Source: Natranaerobius trueperi | GTDB taxonomy: Bacteria; Bacillota; Natranaerobiia; Natranaerobiales; Natranaerobiaceae | DNA: 64,000 nucleotides | Assembly: GCF_002216005.1 (NCBI RefSeq) | Contig: NZ_NIQC01000009.1 | Span: forward strand, 1 to 64,000 | Direction of reading: 5' to 3' | In this document: piece after piece, positions 27,010-36,496 of the stretch | Layout: each line of letters starts with the position of its first letter | Position numbering within the stretch: the first letter of the stretch is position 1 | Notes under the pieces: generated by a model | Told to the model about the DNA's origin: nothing | Databases searched by the model: none | The model's input: the letters and a program-made list of their open reading frames with translations, nothing else | Program-made: the position numbers and the translations under genes

Positions 27010-28185
27010 TCATTTCTTTTGCACACTCCCATAATGGCCTCCTCCTCCAGGTTTAAAGGACAATTTACCTTCTCTTGCCTTCCTTATATAATTAAATGTT
27101 TGATTTGTAACTAGATATTCAATTTTTTCTAACTGAACATTGTGAATTATATCTAATTCTGTTCCTAAACTTTTTATCAATGACTCATAGGTTTTTTTAC
27201 CAATACCCGGAATGTTTTCTAATGGTACTTGATAGTTATAATTTTTATAATTATTTCTAGGATGTGAAGTATTAGAATGATTATTATTAACTATTTGTGT
27301 AATCCTATCTAATACACCAAGCACAACTTTATTTGATTTACAATTCAAACAACTAACAACAGGCGGTTTTTGGGAGGCCGTTCTATTACATTCTAGACAG
27401 AAGGTGCGATAATACTTCCCGAGTTCTGGATGAAGACCAAAATTTTCAATATTCGATTCATCTTTATTTTTCTCTATCATTTTACTAAGAGATGTAAAAT
27501 TTAGTCTATCAGATTTGATTTTGTTATACTCTCGAGCAATTTTAGGTAAAGAGTGGGCATCAGAATTTGTGAAATAAGTTAGGTTCTTAATTGAAGGGAT
27601 AAACTCTGCTATATAAGTATCTGCACTCAATCCAAGTTCTAAACCTTTAAAGTTAATGTCCAGCTCATCTAAGGTATCAATACAAGCCCCAAACAAACTT
27701 TTATGCGGTGTAAAAGCGTGAGCGGGAATCGAAAAGCCACCATACTTTTGCACGTTTTCACAAAATTCAACTAAACTAGTTTTTAATAACTGAGAACTCA
27801 AATTAACATTAGTTATATAATTAGAGATCCATTCTGAAAATTTTTTAATAGTTTCGAGATTAGGAAAATAAGCTAAAAAATGCGCTCTTTTTTTTCCCAC
27901 TGAAATTTCAACTTCACAACCAGGAATCAATACTAATTCATCCTTATAAATGAGCCCTCCTTCTGGTAGCTCCTCTAATACCTGTGTTTTGATGAGTTTA
28001 TCTAATTCATCTATCACAGGTGGTGAAGCACAATCAACAACACCTACCATATCTAAACCTTTAAACTCTTTAGAGTATTCTAATATATTACATAGTGTCA
28101 GCTCGTTCGAAGCAGTAATTTTTACAGGTTTGTTTTGAGTTTGTCCTATATGTATATGTAAGTCTACAAACCAAGCTTTCTTCAT
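27010..28185 (-). CDS. Endonuclease Q-like PHP-domain DNA repair protein
   Basis: A 391-residue protein. The N terminus FVDLHIHIGQTQ carries the first PHP metal motif (HxH); further His/Asp ligands follow in GCEVEISVGKKRAHFLAY, PAHAFTPHKS and TNSDAHSLPKIAREYN. A four-Cys zinc site (CLECN and CLNCK, residues ~258-285) and a helix-hairpin-helix ENIPGIGKKTYESLIKSLG near residue 335 come after. This order (PHP, zinc, HhH) is that of endonuclease Q, which cuts DNA 5' of deaminated bases in archaea and some Firmicutes. It lies between nudF and spoIIM in an apparent operon. Activity on deaminated bases is inferred from family only. Confidence 0.8.
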   Translation of the reverse strand: MKKAWFVDLHIHIGQTQNKPVKITASNELTLCNILEYSKEFKGLDMVGVVDCASPPVIDELDKLIKTQVLEELPEGGLIYKDELVLIPGCEVEISVGKKRAHFLAYFPNLETIKKFSEWISNYITNVNLSSQLLKTSLVEFCENVQKYGGFSIPAHAFTPHKSLFGACIDTLDELDINFKGLELGLSADTYIAEFIPSIKNLTYFTNSDAHSLPKIAREYNKIKSDRLNFTSLSKMIEKNKDESNIENFGLHPELGKYYRTFCLECNRTASQKPPVVSCLNCKSNKVVLGVLDRITQIVNNNHSNTSHPRNNYKNYNYQVPLENIPGIGKKTYESLIKSLGTELDIIHNVQLEKIEYLVTNQTFNYIRKAREGKLSFKPGGGGHYGSVQKK

Positions 28186-28199
28186 GAATTATCATCCTT

Positions 28200-28727
28200 T
28201 TATCTGTGTTCTTGTATATAATATAATAAACTAACTATAGTTTTGGCATCTTTTATATCTCCTTCTATAACCTTTTCCTTAAATTCACTTAAAGATAATT
28301 TAACTGTGTGAATCACCTCATCTTCATCATGATCTGCAGTACAACTGTATAAGCCATTTGCAATATAGATATGTATTACCTCATCTAAAAATCCAGGACT
28401 TGGATAAATAGTTGTCATATATTCTAGAGATTTTGGTCCCATTTTAAGTTCCTCTTTAAGTTCTCTATCTGCACAGGCTTTTGGGTCTTCTCCTGATTCG
28501 ATTTTCCCTGCTGGTATTTCTATTGTCTTTTTCTCAATAGCTTTTCTATATTGGCTAACCAAGTAAATTTTATCACCAATTATTGGTAATATAGCTACAG
28601 CACCAGGGTGTTTGACAATTTCGCGCACTCCTGAATTACCATTTTCTACTATAACATCATGCCTCTCAACATTTATAACTTTTCCTTCATAAACAGTATC
28701 TTTTTGAATTGTTTTTTCAGACATCAA
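28200..28727 (-). CDS. nudF: ADP-ribose pyrophosphatase (Nudix hydrolase)
   Basis: A 175-residue Nudix enzyme of the ADP-ribose pyrophosphatase type, cleaving ADP-ribose to AMP and ribose 5-phosphate. The Nudix box is visible as GKIESGEDPKACADRELKEE around residues 74-93; the Gly that follows REUxEE in the consensus is replaced by Lys. Upstream, KHPGAVAILPIIGDKIYLVSQ and YRKAIEKKTIEIPAGK are typical of NudF. It sits 15 bases from the endonuclease Q-like gene and seven from the DUF3866 gene, so they are probably co-transcribed. Confidence 0.92.
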   Translation of the reverse strand: MMSEKTIQKDTVYEGKVINVERHDVIVENGNSGVREIVKHPGAVAILPIIGDKIYLVSQYRKAIEKKTIEIPAGKIESGEDPKACADRELKEELKMGPKSLEYMTTIYPSPGFLDEVIHIYIANGLYSCTADHDEDEVIHTVKLSLSEFKEKVIEGDIKDAKTIVSLLYYIQEHR

Positions 28728-28734
28728 AACACTC

Positions 28735-29811
28735 CTAAAATATAGTTATTTTTTTTGCTGTTACAAAAACAGATTCAAAGTAAGACTTATCTTCACGAAA
28801 AGATCGTCCCATTGTTTTAATGGGCAACTCTGAATTGTTATATAAGGACTCACAATTTTTTGGATCAAGCCATGAAATTTTATGTTTATTAAAGCATTCT
28901 AAGTGATCACTCATTTGATTTATTATATATTTATTTTTATCATCATCTAATATTGGAAAGCAAACTTGCACACCAGGATCAGCAAGTCTTAATACACTAA
29001 GTGTATGATGAGAGATTCCTGTATGTCTTTTTCTTGAATCTGAGAAACTTATTCTAGGAATAAAAAAAGTACTTCCGCGTAATTTACTTGCAGCCATCAG
29101 TGTAAATACCTGTTCTAACCCACTAAACCCATAAGTACTACAAGTTCCTACAATACCAGGACCCATAGTAACAACAACTAGATCAGCCTTTAGTTCAGAA
29201 TAAGCATAAATAAGTGCAGAAAAAATATTAACCGCTTCATAATCTCCTCCAAAAGAATTTCTTATCGAAATTGTACTGTTTATCAATTTTTTTTGTTGAA
29301 GTTGTTGAATATTTCGAGAAAGTTCCATAGGCAATGCAGCTTCATCAGTCATTATATAGACAATTTTATAAGAAGAATTGAAGTGATTAACAGCTAAAAT
29401 GAAAGGTACTAACATACTATGAAGTTCACCGACTACTACTGGTAATTTATTAAGATCACGAAATTGAGATTCGCTTATTTGATACTCTTTTTTTTCCTCG
29501 AGAGACTCAACTGCAAATTGTAATGGCGTATATCTAAGCTTCATAATATGTCCCGATGAATTATATCTTACATTCTGTTTTGAAAGATTTGTAATTACAA
29601 AATCAAGACCGCCAGTACCTAGATTTAATTCTTCAGCAGTTACATTTAAAAGTACTTTATCACCTTGCATTGCTGGGTTACAAAACCTGTAATAAAGTCT
29701 TGCTTTTCTGATGTTATTATCTGTCCCTAGTTCTTTTACATAGAGATCCTGAAATTGATCTTGAAATTTTATCACTTCACTAACCACAGCCTCAGTGATT
29801 GAAAGTTTCAA
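28735..29811 (-). CDS. DUF3866 family protein
   Basis: About 358 residues, soluble, with a C-terminal half rich in Gly and His (TMGPGIVGTCSTYGFSGLEQ, ISFSDSRKRHTGISHHTLS). The family is found beside nudF and spoIIM in spore-forming Clostridia but has no known activity. The likely start is the TTG at 29811, with GGAGGT seven bases before it; a TTG at 29826 is also in frame but overlaps the ribosome site. A perfect 26-base palindrome separates it from vorC. Confidence 0.8.
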   Translation of the reverse strand: MKLSITEAVVSEVIKFQDQFQDLYVKELGTDNNIRKARLYYRFCNPAMQGDKVLLNVTAEELNLGTGGLDFVITNLSKQNVRYNSSGHIMKLRYTPLQFAVESLEEKKEYQISESQFRDLNKLPVVVGELHSMLVPFILAVNHFNSSYKIVYIMTDEAALPMELSRNIQQLQQKKLINSTISIRNSFGGDYEAVNIFSALIYAYSELKADLVVVTMGPGIVGTCSTYGFSGLEQVFTLMAASKLRGSTFFIPRISFSDSRKRHTGISHHTLSVLRLADPGVQVCFPILDDDKNKYIINQMSDHLECFNKHKISWLDPKNCESLYNNSELPIKTMGRSFREDKSYFESVFVTAKKITIF

Positions 29812-29837
29812 AATAAGAACCTCCAATAAACATCAAA

Positions 29838-29863
29838 TAGTAGAGCCCTTAAGGGCTCTACTA
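29838..29863 (-). terminator. Perfect 26-base palindrome after vorC
   Basis: TAGTAGAGCCCTT pairs with AAGGGCTCTACTA with no spacer. It lies between the vorC stop and the DUF3866 start. The trailing T run on the minus strand is weak (ATTTGATG), so it may be a leaky terminator or mRNA-stabilising stem rather than a complete stop. Confidence 0.65.
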
Positions 29864-29887
29864 AAATATATGCTCTCATACAAAAAT

Positions 29888-30433
29888 CTATTTACTTTTT
29901 TTGACTATTTCAGCACCTTTTCTTAATGCTTCTTCATTTAGAGGAATTAAATTATGGCGCCTTTCAGGTAAAACTTTTTTTAGAGATTCAAGTACATTAT
30001 CAATAGTTACTACACCTGAAAGTTCTAAAAAAGCTCCTAGCATAACCATATTAGCAATTCTTGAATTTCCTAAATCATTTGCGATTTTGTTCGCAGGAAC
30101 TGCATAAACATCTGCATGGTCAGCGGATACTTCTTCCTCTATTAAAGAACTATTATAGAGTAATGCTCCACCCTCCTTAATCGCGTCTCTAAATTTCTCA
30201 ACAGAAGGATAATTCATCGCTATAACTGTATCCGGGTTAGATACAACAGGAGAACCGACTTGTTCTTCTTCTGTAATAACTACTGTACAGTTAGCAGTTC
30301 CCCCACGCATTTCAGGACCATATGAAGGCATCCATGAAACAGCTTTTCCTTCAATCATACCTGCATATGTCAGTAGCTGGCCCATACTCATAACACCTTG
30401 GCCACCAAAACCAGCCATTATAACTTCCTGCAT
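29888..30433 (-). CDS. vorC: 2-oxoacid:ferredoxin oxidoreductase, gamma subunit (Vor type)
   Basis: A 181-residue gamma domain of the 2-oxoacid:ferredoxin oxidoreductase family. N terminus [20 protein letters not shown] and [18 protein letters not shown] are the hallmarks. It is the last gene of the set in transcription order after the ferredoxin, alpha and beta genes. Context with bcd, ptb and buk favours branched-chain 2-oxoacids (from valine, leucine, isoleucine) over 2-oxoglutarate as substrate. Confidence 0.92.
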   Translation of the reverse strand: MQEVIMAGFGGQGVMSMGQLLTYAGMIEGKAVSWMPSYGPEMRGGTANCTVVITEEEQVGSPVVSNPDTVIAMNYPSVEKFRDAIKEGGALLYNSSLIEEEVSADHADVYAVPANKIANDLGNSRIANMVMLGAFLELSGVVTIDNVLESLKKVLPERRHNLIPLNEEALRKGAEIVKKSK

Positions 30434-30434
30434 A

Positions 30435-31184
30435 TTACTCCACCTCCTTAGGAGTTTTTACGTCCCCAAGAGGATATTTAGGTACCATATTCTCTTCAAT
30501 CCATTTAACAGACTCTTTAGGACTGATCCCCCAGTTAGTTGGACAATTTGATAAAACCTCTACCATGCTGAAACCTTCTTCGTTCATTTGCATTTCAAAG
30601 GCTTTTTTAATTGCTTTCTTGGTCTTTTGAATATTAGCCCCATTATGAACTGATTGTCTTGATATATAAGATGCTCCATCAAGAGTAGCTAGCATTTCAG
30701 ACATCTGAATTGGGTAACCTTCTACAGAAGTTTCCCTACCTGATTGTGAGGTAGTTGAACTTTGGCCAATTAGAGTAGTTGGAGCCATCTGACCACCTGT
30801 CATACCATAAATAGCATTGTTTACAAAAATAACGCTTATATTCTCCCCTCGAGCTGCTGCATGAACAATTTCAGCAGCTCCAATAGACGCTAGGTCTCCA
30901 TCACCTTGATAGGTAAACACTAAGTTTTTAGGATGAACCCTTTTAATTCCTGTAGCAACAGCTGGCGCTCGTCCATGAGCAGCTTGTTGCATATCACAGT
31001 TAAAATATTCATAAGCTAAAACTGCACATCCAACAGGTGCTACACCAATAGCGCTTTCACTTTCATCTAACTCATCAATGGCCTCAGCAACTAGTCTATG
31101 AATGATACCATGAGTACAGCCAGGACAATAATGTAATTTCTTATCGGCCATAGTTTGGGGTTTTTTAAATATCTGTTTAGCCAT
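30435..31184 (-). CDS. vorA: 2-oxoacid:ferredoxin oxidoreductase, beta (TPP-binding) subunit
   Basis: A 249-residue thiamine-pyrophosphate-binding subunit. [15 protein letters not shown] near the N terminus and the TPP motif [20 protein letters not shown] followed by [13 protein letters not shown] (residues ~95-125) are intact. It starts at the base where the alpha gene ends and stops one base before vorC, so all three are translated as a unit. The complex oxidatively decarboxylates 2-oxoacids to acyl-CoA and reduces ferredoxin. Confidence 0.94.
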   Translation of the reverse strand: MAKQIFKKPQTMADKKLHYCPGCTHGIIHRLVAEAIDELDESESAIGVAPVGCAVLAYEYFNCDMQQAAHGRAPAVATGIKRVHPKNLVFTYQGDGDLASIGAAEIVHAAARGENISVIFVNNAIYGMTGGQMAPTTLIGQSSTTSQSGRETSVEGYPIQMSEMLATLDGASYISRQSVHNGANIQKTKKAIKKAFEMQMNEEGFSMVEVLSNCPTNWGISPKESVKWIEENMVPKYPLGDVKTPKEVE

Positions 31185-32248
31185 TATTGGTCACCTCCTT
31201 GAAGCCGCTCAATCGCTTCTAATATTTCTTCTGGAGCTGGTATAATACCACCTGATCGTCCGTAAAACTCTACAGGAGCGGCTCCGTTTACAGATAAACG
31301 TACATCTTCTATCATTTGTCCATTGCTCATCTCTACAGTTAAGAAACCTTTTGTTTGGTCTAATACTTTATGAAATGCTTCTTCAGGAAAAGGCCATAAA
31401 GTAATTGGTCGAATCATTCCAACATTAATACCTTTTTCTCTTGCTTGTTTAACAGCATTTTTACAAAGTCTAGAAGTTGTTCCACAAGCTACTACAAAGT
31501 ACTCAGCATCTTCATGTAAAATTTCATAACGTGTTTCATTGGCTTTAATTTTATCGTATTTTTCTTTTAGTTTTTGGTTATGATCTTCTAACTTTTCTGC
31601 CTGTAGAGAAAGTGAATTGATAACACTCTTTTCACCTTTTTTTCCTACACCTGTAGTAGCCCACTCTTTATCTGGTAGATCTGAAGGATCAATAGGCTCT
31701 TTATTGAACTCAATCGGCTCCATCATTTGACCTAAAATCCCGTCCCCGAAGATCATAGCAGGGTTTCTATACTTATCAGACACATCAAAAGCTTCAATAG
31801 TTAAATCAACTAACTCTTGAACAGAGGCTGGTGCATAAACGATTAGTCTATAGTCACCATGTCCCCCTCCTTTAGTAGATTGAAAATAATCAGATTGGGC
31901 TGGCTGGATACCACCTAATCCTGGTCCACCTCTAACAATATTTACAATCACACAAGGTACTTCAGCTCCAGCAATATAGGAAATACCTTCTTGTTTTAAG
32001 CTAATACCTGGACTTGATGAACTAGTCATAACTCTAGCCCCAGATCCAGCAGCACCATATACCATATTTATTGCAGAAACTTCACTTTCCGCTTGTATAA
32101 AACTACCATTTTCCTCTGGTAATCTTTTTGACATATATTCAGGTAATTCGTTTTGAGGGGTAATAGGATATCCAAAGAAATGTCTACAACCTGCTTTTAT
32201 AGCAGCCTCTCCGATAGCTTCATTACCCTTCATTAATGTTTTAGCCAT
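31184..32248 (-). CDS. vorB: 2-oxoacid:ferredoxin oxidoreductase, alpha subunit (VorB)
   Basis: A 354-residue subunit with GCRHFFGYPITPQNELPEYM, the conserved Thr-Ser-rich TSSSSPGISLKQEGISY, and GGPGLGGIQPAQSDYFQST. It lacks the N-terminal gamma domain found in fused KorA proteins, as expected for VorB with a separate gamma gene. The sequence looks like the VorB class (3-methyl-2-oxobutanoate) and the operon supports it, but a 2-oxoglutarate activity cannot be excluded by eye. Confidence 0.92.
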   Translation of the reverse strand: MAKTLMKGNEAIGEAAIKAGCRHFFGYPITPQNELPEYMSKRLPEENGSFIQAESEVSAINMVYGAAGSGARVMTSSSSPGISLKQEGISYIAGAEVPCVIVNIVRGGPGLGGIQPAQSDYFQSTKGGGHGDYRLIVYAPASVQELVDLTIEAFDVSDKYRNPAMIFGDGILGQMMEPIEFNKEPIDPSDLPDKEWATTGVGKKGEKSVINSLSLQAEKLEDHNQKLKEKYDKIKANETRYEILHEDAEYFVVACGTTSRLCKNAVKQAREKGINVGMIRPITLWPFPEEAFHKVLDQTKGFLTVEMSNGQMIEDVRLSVNGAAPVEFYGRSGGIIPAPEEILEAIERLQGGDQ

Positions 32249-32278
32249 GCTTAAAAACCCTCCCTTACTCCTATTGTC

Positions 32279-32500
32279 TTAGTTTTCTTCCTCAAATACT
32301 TCTATAACTACATCAGGACAAACCCTAGCACACATTGCACATCCTATACATTTATCCATTTCATCAACTTTAGCTGGATGATAACCTTGAGTGTTAATTT
32401 TATCATCTAGTTTAATAATTTTTTTAGGACATGCATCGATACATAATTCACACCCTTTACATCTTTCTTCATTGAAAATTACTTTACCTTTTTTGGCCAC
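32279..32500 (-). CDS. vorD: Ferredoxin subunit with two [4Fe-4S] clusters
   Basis: A 73-residue protein with two CxxCxxCxxxCP motifs, CKGCELCIDACP near residue 14 and CIGCAMCARVCP near residue 52, each for one [4Fe-4S] cluster. It is the delta/ferredoxin-like subunit that takes electrons from the Vor core. The start is GTG at 32500, with GGAGGG upstream. First gene of the vorDBAC set. Confidence 0.93.
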   Translation of the reverse strand: MAKKGKVIFNEERCKGCELCIDACPKKIIKLDDKINTQGYHPAKVDEMDKCIGCAMCARVCPDVVIEVFEEEN

Positions 32501-32540
32501 TAGATACCCTCCTTTTCCAAAAAAATACTAGCTCATTACA

Positions 32541-32565
32541 TCTAATCTAATCTAATCTAATCTAA
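32541..32565. repeat. Five tandem copies of TCTAA
   Basis: A perfect pentanucleotide repeat that starts in the untranslated gap after the P-loop gene and runs through its last codons (minus strand TTAGA units). The stop arises from the first two units (TTA GAT TAG), so a change in copy number would alter only the gap to vorD, not the protein. Confidence 0.85.
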
Positions 32566-33246
32566 TGGATTAGTCAAATAATTATCCACAATCAAAAAAT
32601 CCCCTAAAATTGATTTATAATCGTCTATTTCATCAGTTAACTTTTTAGGTATAGCTGAATATTTAATAGGAATATTTAGCGTGTTTTCAACTTCTCTACA
32701 CAACTCTAACCCAGTTAATATATCTTGAATAGTGGTTTCTTGTTTTAGGTGAGTATTGTTTATAATTCCAGTAAACTTTAACCTTGACGTACTCTCTATC
32801 TTCCTAGCTAATTCTTTTATTTCTTCAACAGAAGATGTCTGTGGTCTATTTGCATTAATTACTAACCACATATCATACCCTGCCTTAGTAACTTCTTTTT
32901 GGAGTCCCCCTACTGGTAAAGCACCATCGGGATTTCCTCCTAAATCAATTACAAGCTTTCCATCTTGTTCTACAATTGCTCCTTTAATTTGAGGTGGAAT
33001 TATTGGAAAGTCTGCATGTTGAAGTTCTCTTGGAGGCAAGATTGTATGAATACCTTTTTCCTCCATTAATTCACCTGCTTCTCTTGAACGAAAGTATGGG
33101 TTAATAATATCTAAGTCCACAATACTAACTTTATAATCTTGTGAATTAAGGTGAAGACAATAATTTACTGCATTTTCAGTTTTTCCACTACCAAAATGTC
33201 CTGAAAAAATTATCACTGGTTTGGTAGATAAGATTTTATCTGTCAT
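32557..33246 (-). CDS. P-loop nucleotide-binding protein of the fermentation operon
   Basis: About 229 residues of the CobQ/MinD-like P-loop class: Walker A in SGHFGSGKTENAVN near the N terminus, VSIVDLDIINPYFRSREA (the Asp-rich switch region), and VIDLGGNPDGALPVGG. It lies between buk and vorD in a tightly spaced operon. No specific function is known to me; a chaperone or regulatory ATPase for a fermentation enzyme is possible but unproven. I choose the ATG at 33246; the GTG at 33255 sits inside the ribosome site. Confidence 0.75.
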   Translation of the reverse strand: MTDKILSTKPVIIFSGHFGSGKTENAVNYCLHLNSQDYKVSIVDLDIINPYFRSREAGELMEEKGIHTILPPRELQHADFPIIPPQIKGAIVEQDGKLVIDLGGNPDGALPVGGLQKEVTKAGYDMWLVINANRPQTSSVEEIKELARKIESTSRLKFTGIINNTHLKQETTIQDILTGLELCREVENTLNIPIKYSAIPKKLTDEIDDYKSILGDFLIVDNYLTNPLD

Positions 33247-33259
33247 ATAACTCACCTTT

Positions 33260-34336
33260 TTATGAATATTCTTTAGCTGGTTCTTCGCCTCTAAGAACTC
33301 TTAAGCAGCCTTCAGCCAATGATTGCATTTCATCTTCTCCTGGAAATACAAGCACATCTCCTAGGAAATTAATATACTGTTTCAGTTTAGTAACTAAATA
33401 ATCATCATGAGCAAGACCACCAGTTAAGACAATTCCATCAATACTTCCTTTTAATACAGGTGCACAGCTTCCGACCTCTTTCGCGGTTTGGTATATCATT
33501 GCGTCATAAATAAGTTTAGCCTTTTCATCACCTGATTCAATTCTATCAACTACTTCACGACCATCATTTGTATTTAGATAAGAAACAATTCCACCATTAC
33601 CAATTAACTTACGTTTTAAATCTTTCCACTCTAAATTATTTGTTTCAGAATATTTTACTAAGTCGGCATTAGGTAATCCACCGCTCCGCTCAGGTGAGAA
33701 TGGACCTTCTCCATCTAATGCATTATTAACATCTATAACTTTACCATTTTCATGTACACCTACAGAGATGCCTCCACCAAGATGTACAACTATTAAATTA
33801 GCATCTTCATACGATTTGTTTAATGAAGAAGCTGCCTGTCTTGCTACTGCTTTTTGATTTAGCGCATGGAAAATGCTTCGCCTTTCAACCGGTTCAAACC
33901 CAGAAATTCGCGCCAAATCCTGAAGTTCGTCAACAACAACTGGATCCACAATATATGAAGGAATGTCTAATTGCTTTGAAATTTCTTTAGCAATAATACC
34001 ACCTAAGTTTGAAGCGTGTTCACCCTGATAACCTTGTTGTAGATGTTCTATCATCAAATCATTCACCCGATAAGTTCCACCAGAAATGGGCTTTAAAAGC
34101 CCACCTCTGGCTACAACAGCATCTAATTTATTAAAATTAATACCTTGTTCATCTAGAGTAGAAAGAATACTTTCTTTTCTTAGATCATATTGATCAATAA
34201 TGCTGTCATATTCATTTAATTCCTCGGGAGAATGGGAAAGCTTCTTTTCAAATAAAGGTTTTTCACCATCAAAAATTGCAATTTTTGTAGAAGTTGATCC
34301 AGGGTTTATTACGAGCAAGCGATGTTCTTTTTTCAT
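33260..34336 (-). CDS. buk: Butyrate kinase / branched-chain acyl kinase
   Basis: A 358-residue acetate-kinase-family enzyme. LVINPGSTSTKIAIF at the N terminus, VVHLGGGISVGVHENGKVID near residue 185 and VLTGGLAHDDYL near residue 300 are the phosphate and nucleotide motifs. It converts acyl phosphate and ADP to the free acid and ATP. With Ptb, Bcd and Vor next to it, isobutyryl, isovaleryl and 2-methylbutyryl phosphate are the likely substrates. Confidence 0.96.
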   Translation of the reverse strand: MKKEHRLLVINPGSTSTKIAIFDGEKPLFEKKLSHSPEELNEYDSIIDQYDLRKESILSTLDEQGINFNKLDAVVARGGLLKPISGGTYRVNDLMIEHLQQGYQGEHASNLGGIIAKEISKQLDIPSYIVDPVVVDELQDLARISGFEPVERRSIFHALNQKAVARQAASSLNKSYEDANLIVVHLGGGISVGVHENGKVIDVNNALDGEGPFSPERSGGLPNADLVKYSETNNLEWKDLKRKLIGNGGIVSYLNTNDGREVVDRIESGDEKAKLIYDAMIYQTAKEVGSCAPVLKGSIDGIVLTGGLAHDDYLVTKLKQYINFLGDVLVFPGEDEMQSLAEGCLRVLRGEEPAKEYS

Positions 34337-34370
34337 TGTTACCCCTCCCGAATATTTGATGTTTTATAGA

Positions 34371-35435
34371 TTAATATCTGACATAGCTAGTTTTTACATT
34401 TTTAATAGCTTCAATTCTTTCTTCTGCCATTCTATTCGCAGCTTCATGAGTAGTTATGTCATCTCTTTTAGCTATTTCAAAACATTTTTTAATCCTATCG
34501 TAAATTGTTGCAATCTTTCTATAAGCTTTATCTTTGTCATATCCTGATATTTCTTCTGATACGTTCATAACTCCACCAGCATTTAATACGTAATCAGGAG
34601 CATGAGCTATTCCTCGTTTTTTCAACTCTTCACCATGAACTTTTTCATCTTTTAATTGATTATTTGCAGCACCAGCTACAGCCTTTACTTTTAACTTTGG
34701 AATTGTTTCATCATTTAAGATAGCACCAAGAGCACATGGAGCGAAAATATCAGCTTCTTGCTCATAAATTTCATCAGGCTCAACTGCTTTAGCACCATAC
34801 TGTGATACAACTTTATCAATAGTTTCTTGATAAATATCAGTTACGATAATATTAGCCCCTTCTTCATGTAAATGACCACATAGATACTGTCCAACACTAC
34901 CTAAACCTTGAACAGCAACAGTCTTCCCAGATAGACTACTATCTCCCCATACTTGTTCAGCAACAGCCTTCACACCTGAGTATACTCCATATGCAGTTGC
35001 AGGAGATGGGTCACCACTTTTACTTTGAAGACCAGCTACATGTTCTGTCTCAAGGTTAATATTGTCAATATCATCAACTTTAACACCAACATCTTGAGCA
35101 GTGATATATCTGCCATTTAAGCTTTGGACAAATCTTCCGTATGCTCTCCACATTTCTTCTGATTTATCAGAGTTAGGGTCTCCCATAATAACTGCTTTTC
35201 CACCACCAATGTTTAGGCCTGCAGCAGCATTTTTATACGTCATACCTCTAGACAATCTTAAAGCATCTTCAATAGCCTCTTCTTCAGAGTTATATGTCCA
35301 CATTCTTGTTCCACCTAAAGCTGGCCCTAGAGTAGTATCGTGGATTGCAATAATAGCTTTTAGACCACTTTTTTCGTCCTGACATAGTACTAACTGTTCA
35401 TGTTCATTATTATTCATATATTCAAAAATATTCAT
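34371..35435 (-). CDS. bcd: Leucine/branched-chain amino acid dehydrogenase
   Basis: A 354-residue Glu/Leu/Phe/Val dehydrogenase. [12 protein letters not shown] binds substrate, [13 protein letters not shown] carries the catalytic Lys, and [17 protein letters not shown] is the NAD-binding Rossmann loop. The length and sequence fit leucine dehydrogenase rather than glutamate dehydrogenase (longer). It deaminates branched-chain amino acids to the 2-oxoacids used by Vor. It lies between ptb and buk, as in the Bacillus bkd operon. Confidence 0.95.
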   Translation of the reverse strand: MNIFEYMNNNEHEQLVLCQDEKSGLKAIIAIHDTTLGPALGGTRMWTYNSEEEAIEDALRLSRGMTYKNAAAGLNIGGGKAVIMGDPNSDKSEEMWRAYGRFVQSLNGRYITAQDVGVKVDDIDNINLETEHVAGLQSKSGDPSPATAYGVYSGVKAVAEQVWGDSSLSGKTVAVQGLGSVGQYLCGHLHEEGANIIVTDIYQETIDKVVSQYGAKAVEPDEIYEQEADIFAPCALGAILNDETIPKLKVKAVAGAANNQLKDEKVHGEELKKRGIAHAPDYVLNAGGVMNVSEEISGYDKDKAYRKIATIYDRIKKCFEIAKRDDITTHEAANRMAEERIEAIKNVKTSYVRY

Positions 35436-35460
35436 AATTAAACAACCTCCTTAAATTTTA

Positions 35461-36372
35461 TTATGCTTTTTGATTTGCAGCCATCAAGCAAGCTGCTGCA
35501 ATAGAATATACTTTAGCTTCATGAGGGTCTGCTCTAGAAGTTAATATTACAGGGGACTTAGCACCAGAAATCACTCCCGCGATTTTAGCATTAGCTAAAT
35601 GAGTGAGAGCTTTATATAATGCATTTCCAGTTTCAATTGCAGGTGCTAATAAAATATCAGCCTGTCCTGCTACAGGGCTGTCAATACCTTTATGTTTAGC
35701 TGCATCCATAGAAATTGCATTATCTAGTGCCAAAGGACCATCTACAATAGCATTTTTTATCTGTCCACGATCAGCCATCTTAGACAAATGTGCAGCATCT
35801 AAAGTCGCATCCATATCAAGATTGACATTTTCTACAGCAGCTAAAGGAGCTACTTTTGGTTCCGGTATTTCCATATTAATAGCCATATCAACTGCATTTT
35901 GAACTATATTGATTTTTTGATTCAAATCGGGAGCAATATTCATAGCTGCATCAGTTAGGAATAGTAATTTATCATGGTTAGGAACGTCCAAAATTGCAAT
36001 ATGACTTAGAATTCTACCAGTCCTTAGTCCAATCTCTTTATCTAAAACTGCTTTCAAGAGATCTTTTGTTTGTACATGGCCTTTCATAACCAAGTCAGCT
36101 TCTCCTTTAGAAACCAATTCCACAGCTTTTTTAGCAGCTTTTGGTGCATCTTTTTCATCAATGATTTTGAATTTTTTTACATCAAAATCAAGTTCAGAGG
36201 AAATTTCTTTAATCTTACTTTCATCACCAACTAATATTGGTTCACAAATTTCTTTTTCTACAGCTTCTTTAACTGCAGTTAGAACTTCTTTATCTTCTGC
36301 CACAGCAATACTTACCTTTTGTGATGATAGCTTTTGGGCTCTTGAGATTGCTTCATCTAAATTTTTGACCAT
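35461..36372 (-). CDS. ptb: Phosphate butyryltransferase
   Basis: A 303-residue enzyme of the phosphotransacetylase family that converts acyl-CoA and phosphate to acyl phosphate. LVMKGHVQTKDLLKAVLDKE and DAAMNIAPDLNQKINIVQNA are typical of Ptb, and ILLAPAIETGNALYKALTHL is near the C terminus. First gene after the sigma-54 promoter, so it leads the operon ptb-bcd-buk-(P-loop)-vorDBAC. Confidence 0.96.
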   Translation of the reverse strand: MVKNLDEAISRAQKLSSQKVSIAVAEDKEVLTAVKEAVEKEICEPILVGDESKIKEISSELDFDVKKFKIIDEKDAPKAAKKAVELVSKGEADLVMKGHVQTKDLLKAVLDKEIGLRTGRILSHIAILDVPNHDKLLFLTDAAMNIAPDLNQKINIVQNAVDMAINMEIPEPKVAPLAAVENVNLDMDATLDAAHLSKMADRGQIKNAIVDGPLALDNAISMDAAKHKGIDSPVAGQADILLAPAIETGNALYKALTHLANAKIAGVISGAKSPVILTSRADPHEAKVYSIAAACLMAANQKA

Positions 36373-36437
36373 CTTTAATCCCCCCTTCTTTGATACTTCA
36401 ATAGTTTTAATTAATTTTCATCAACATAAATATATAT

Positions 36438-36453
36438 TGCAATTTATATGCCA
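36438..36453 (-). promoter_or_regulatory. Sigma-54 (-24/-12) promoter before ptb
   Basis: Minus-strand TGGCATATAAATTGCA matches the sigma-54 consensus TGGCAC-N5-TTGCA with one change and exact spacing. It lies 66 bases upstream of the ptb start, between ptb and the bkdR-like activator gene. The expected start of transcription is about 11 bases after the -12 element, near 36427. Confidence 0.88.
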
Positions 36454-36496
36454 ATAGGCAAATGGCGTGAAACAGGCTCATTTTTGCGTTTTTTTA

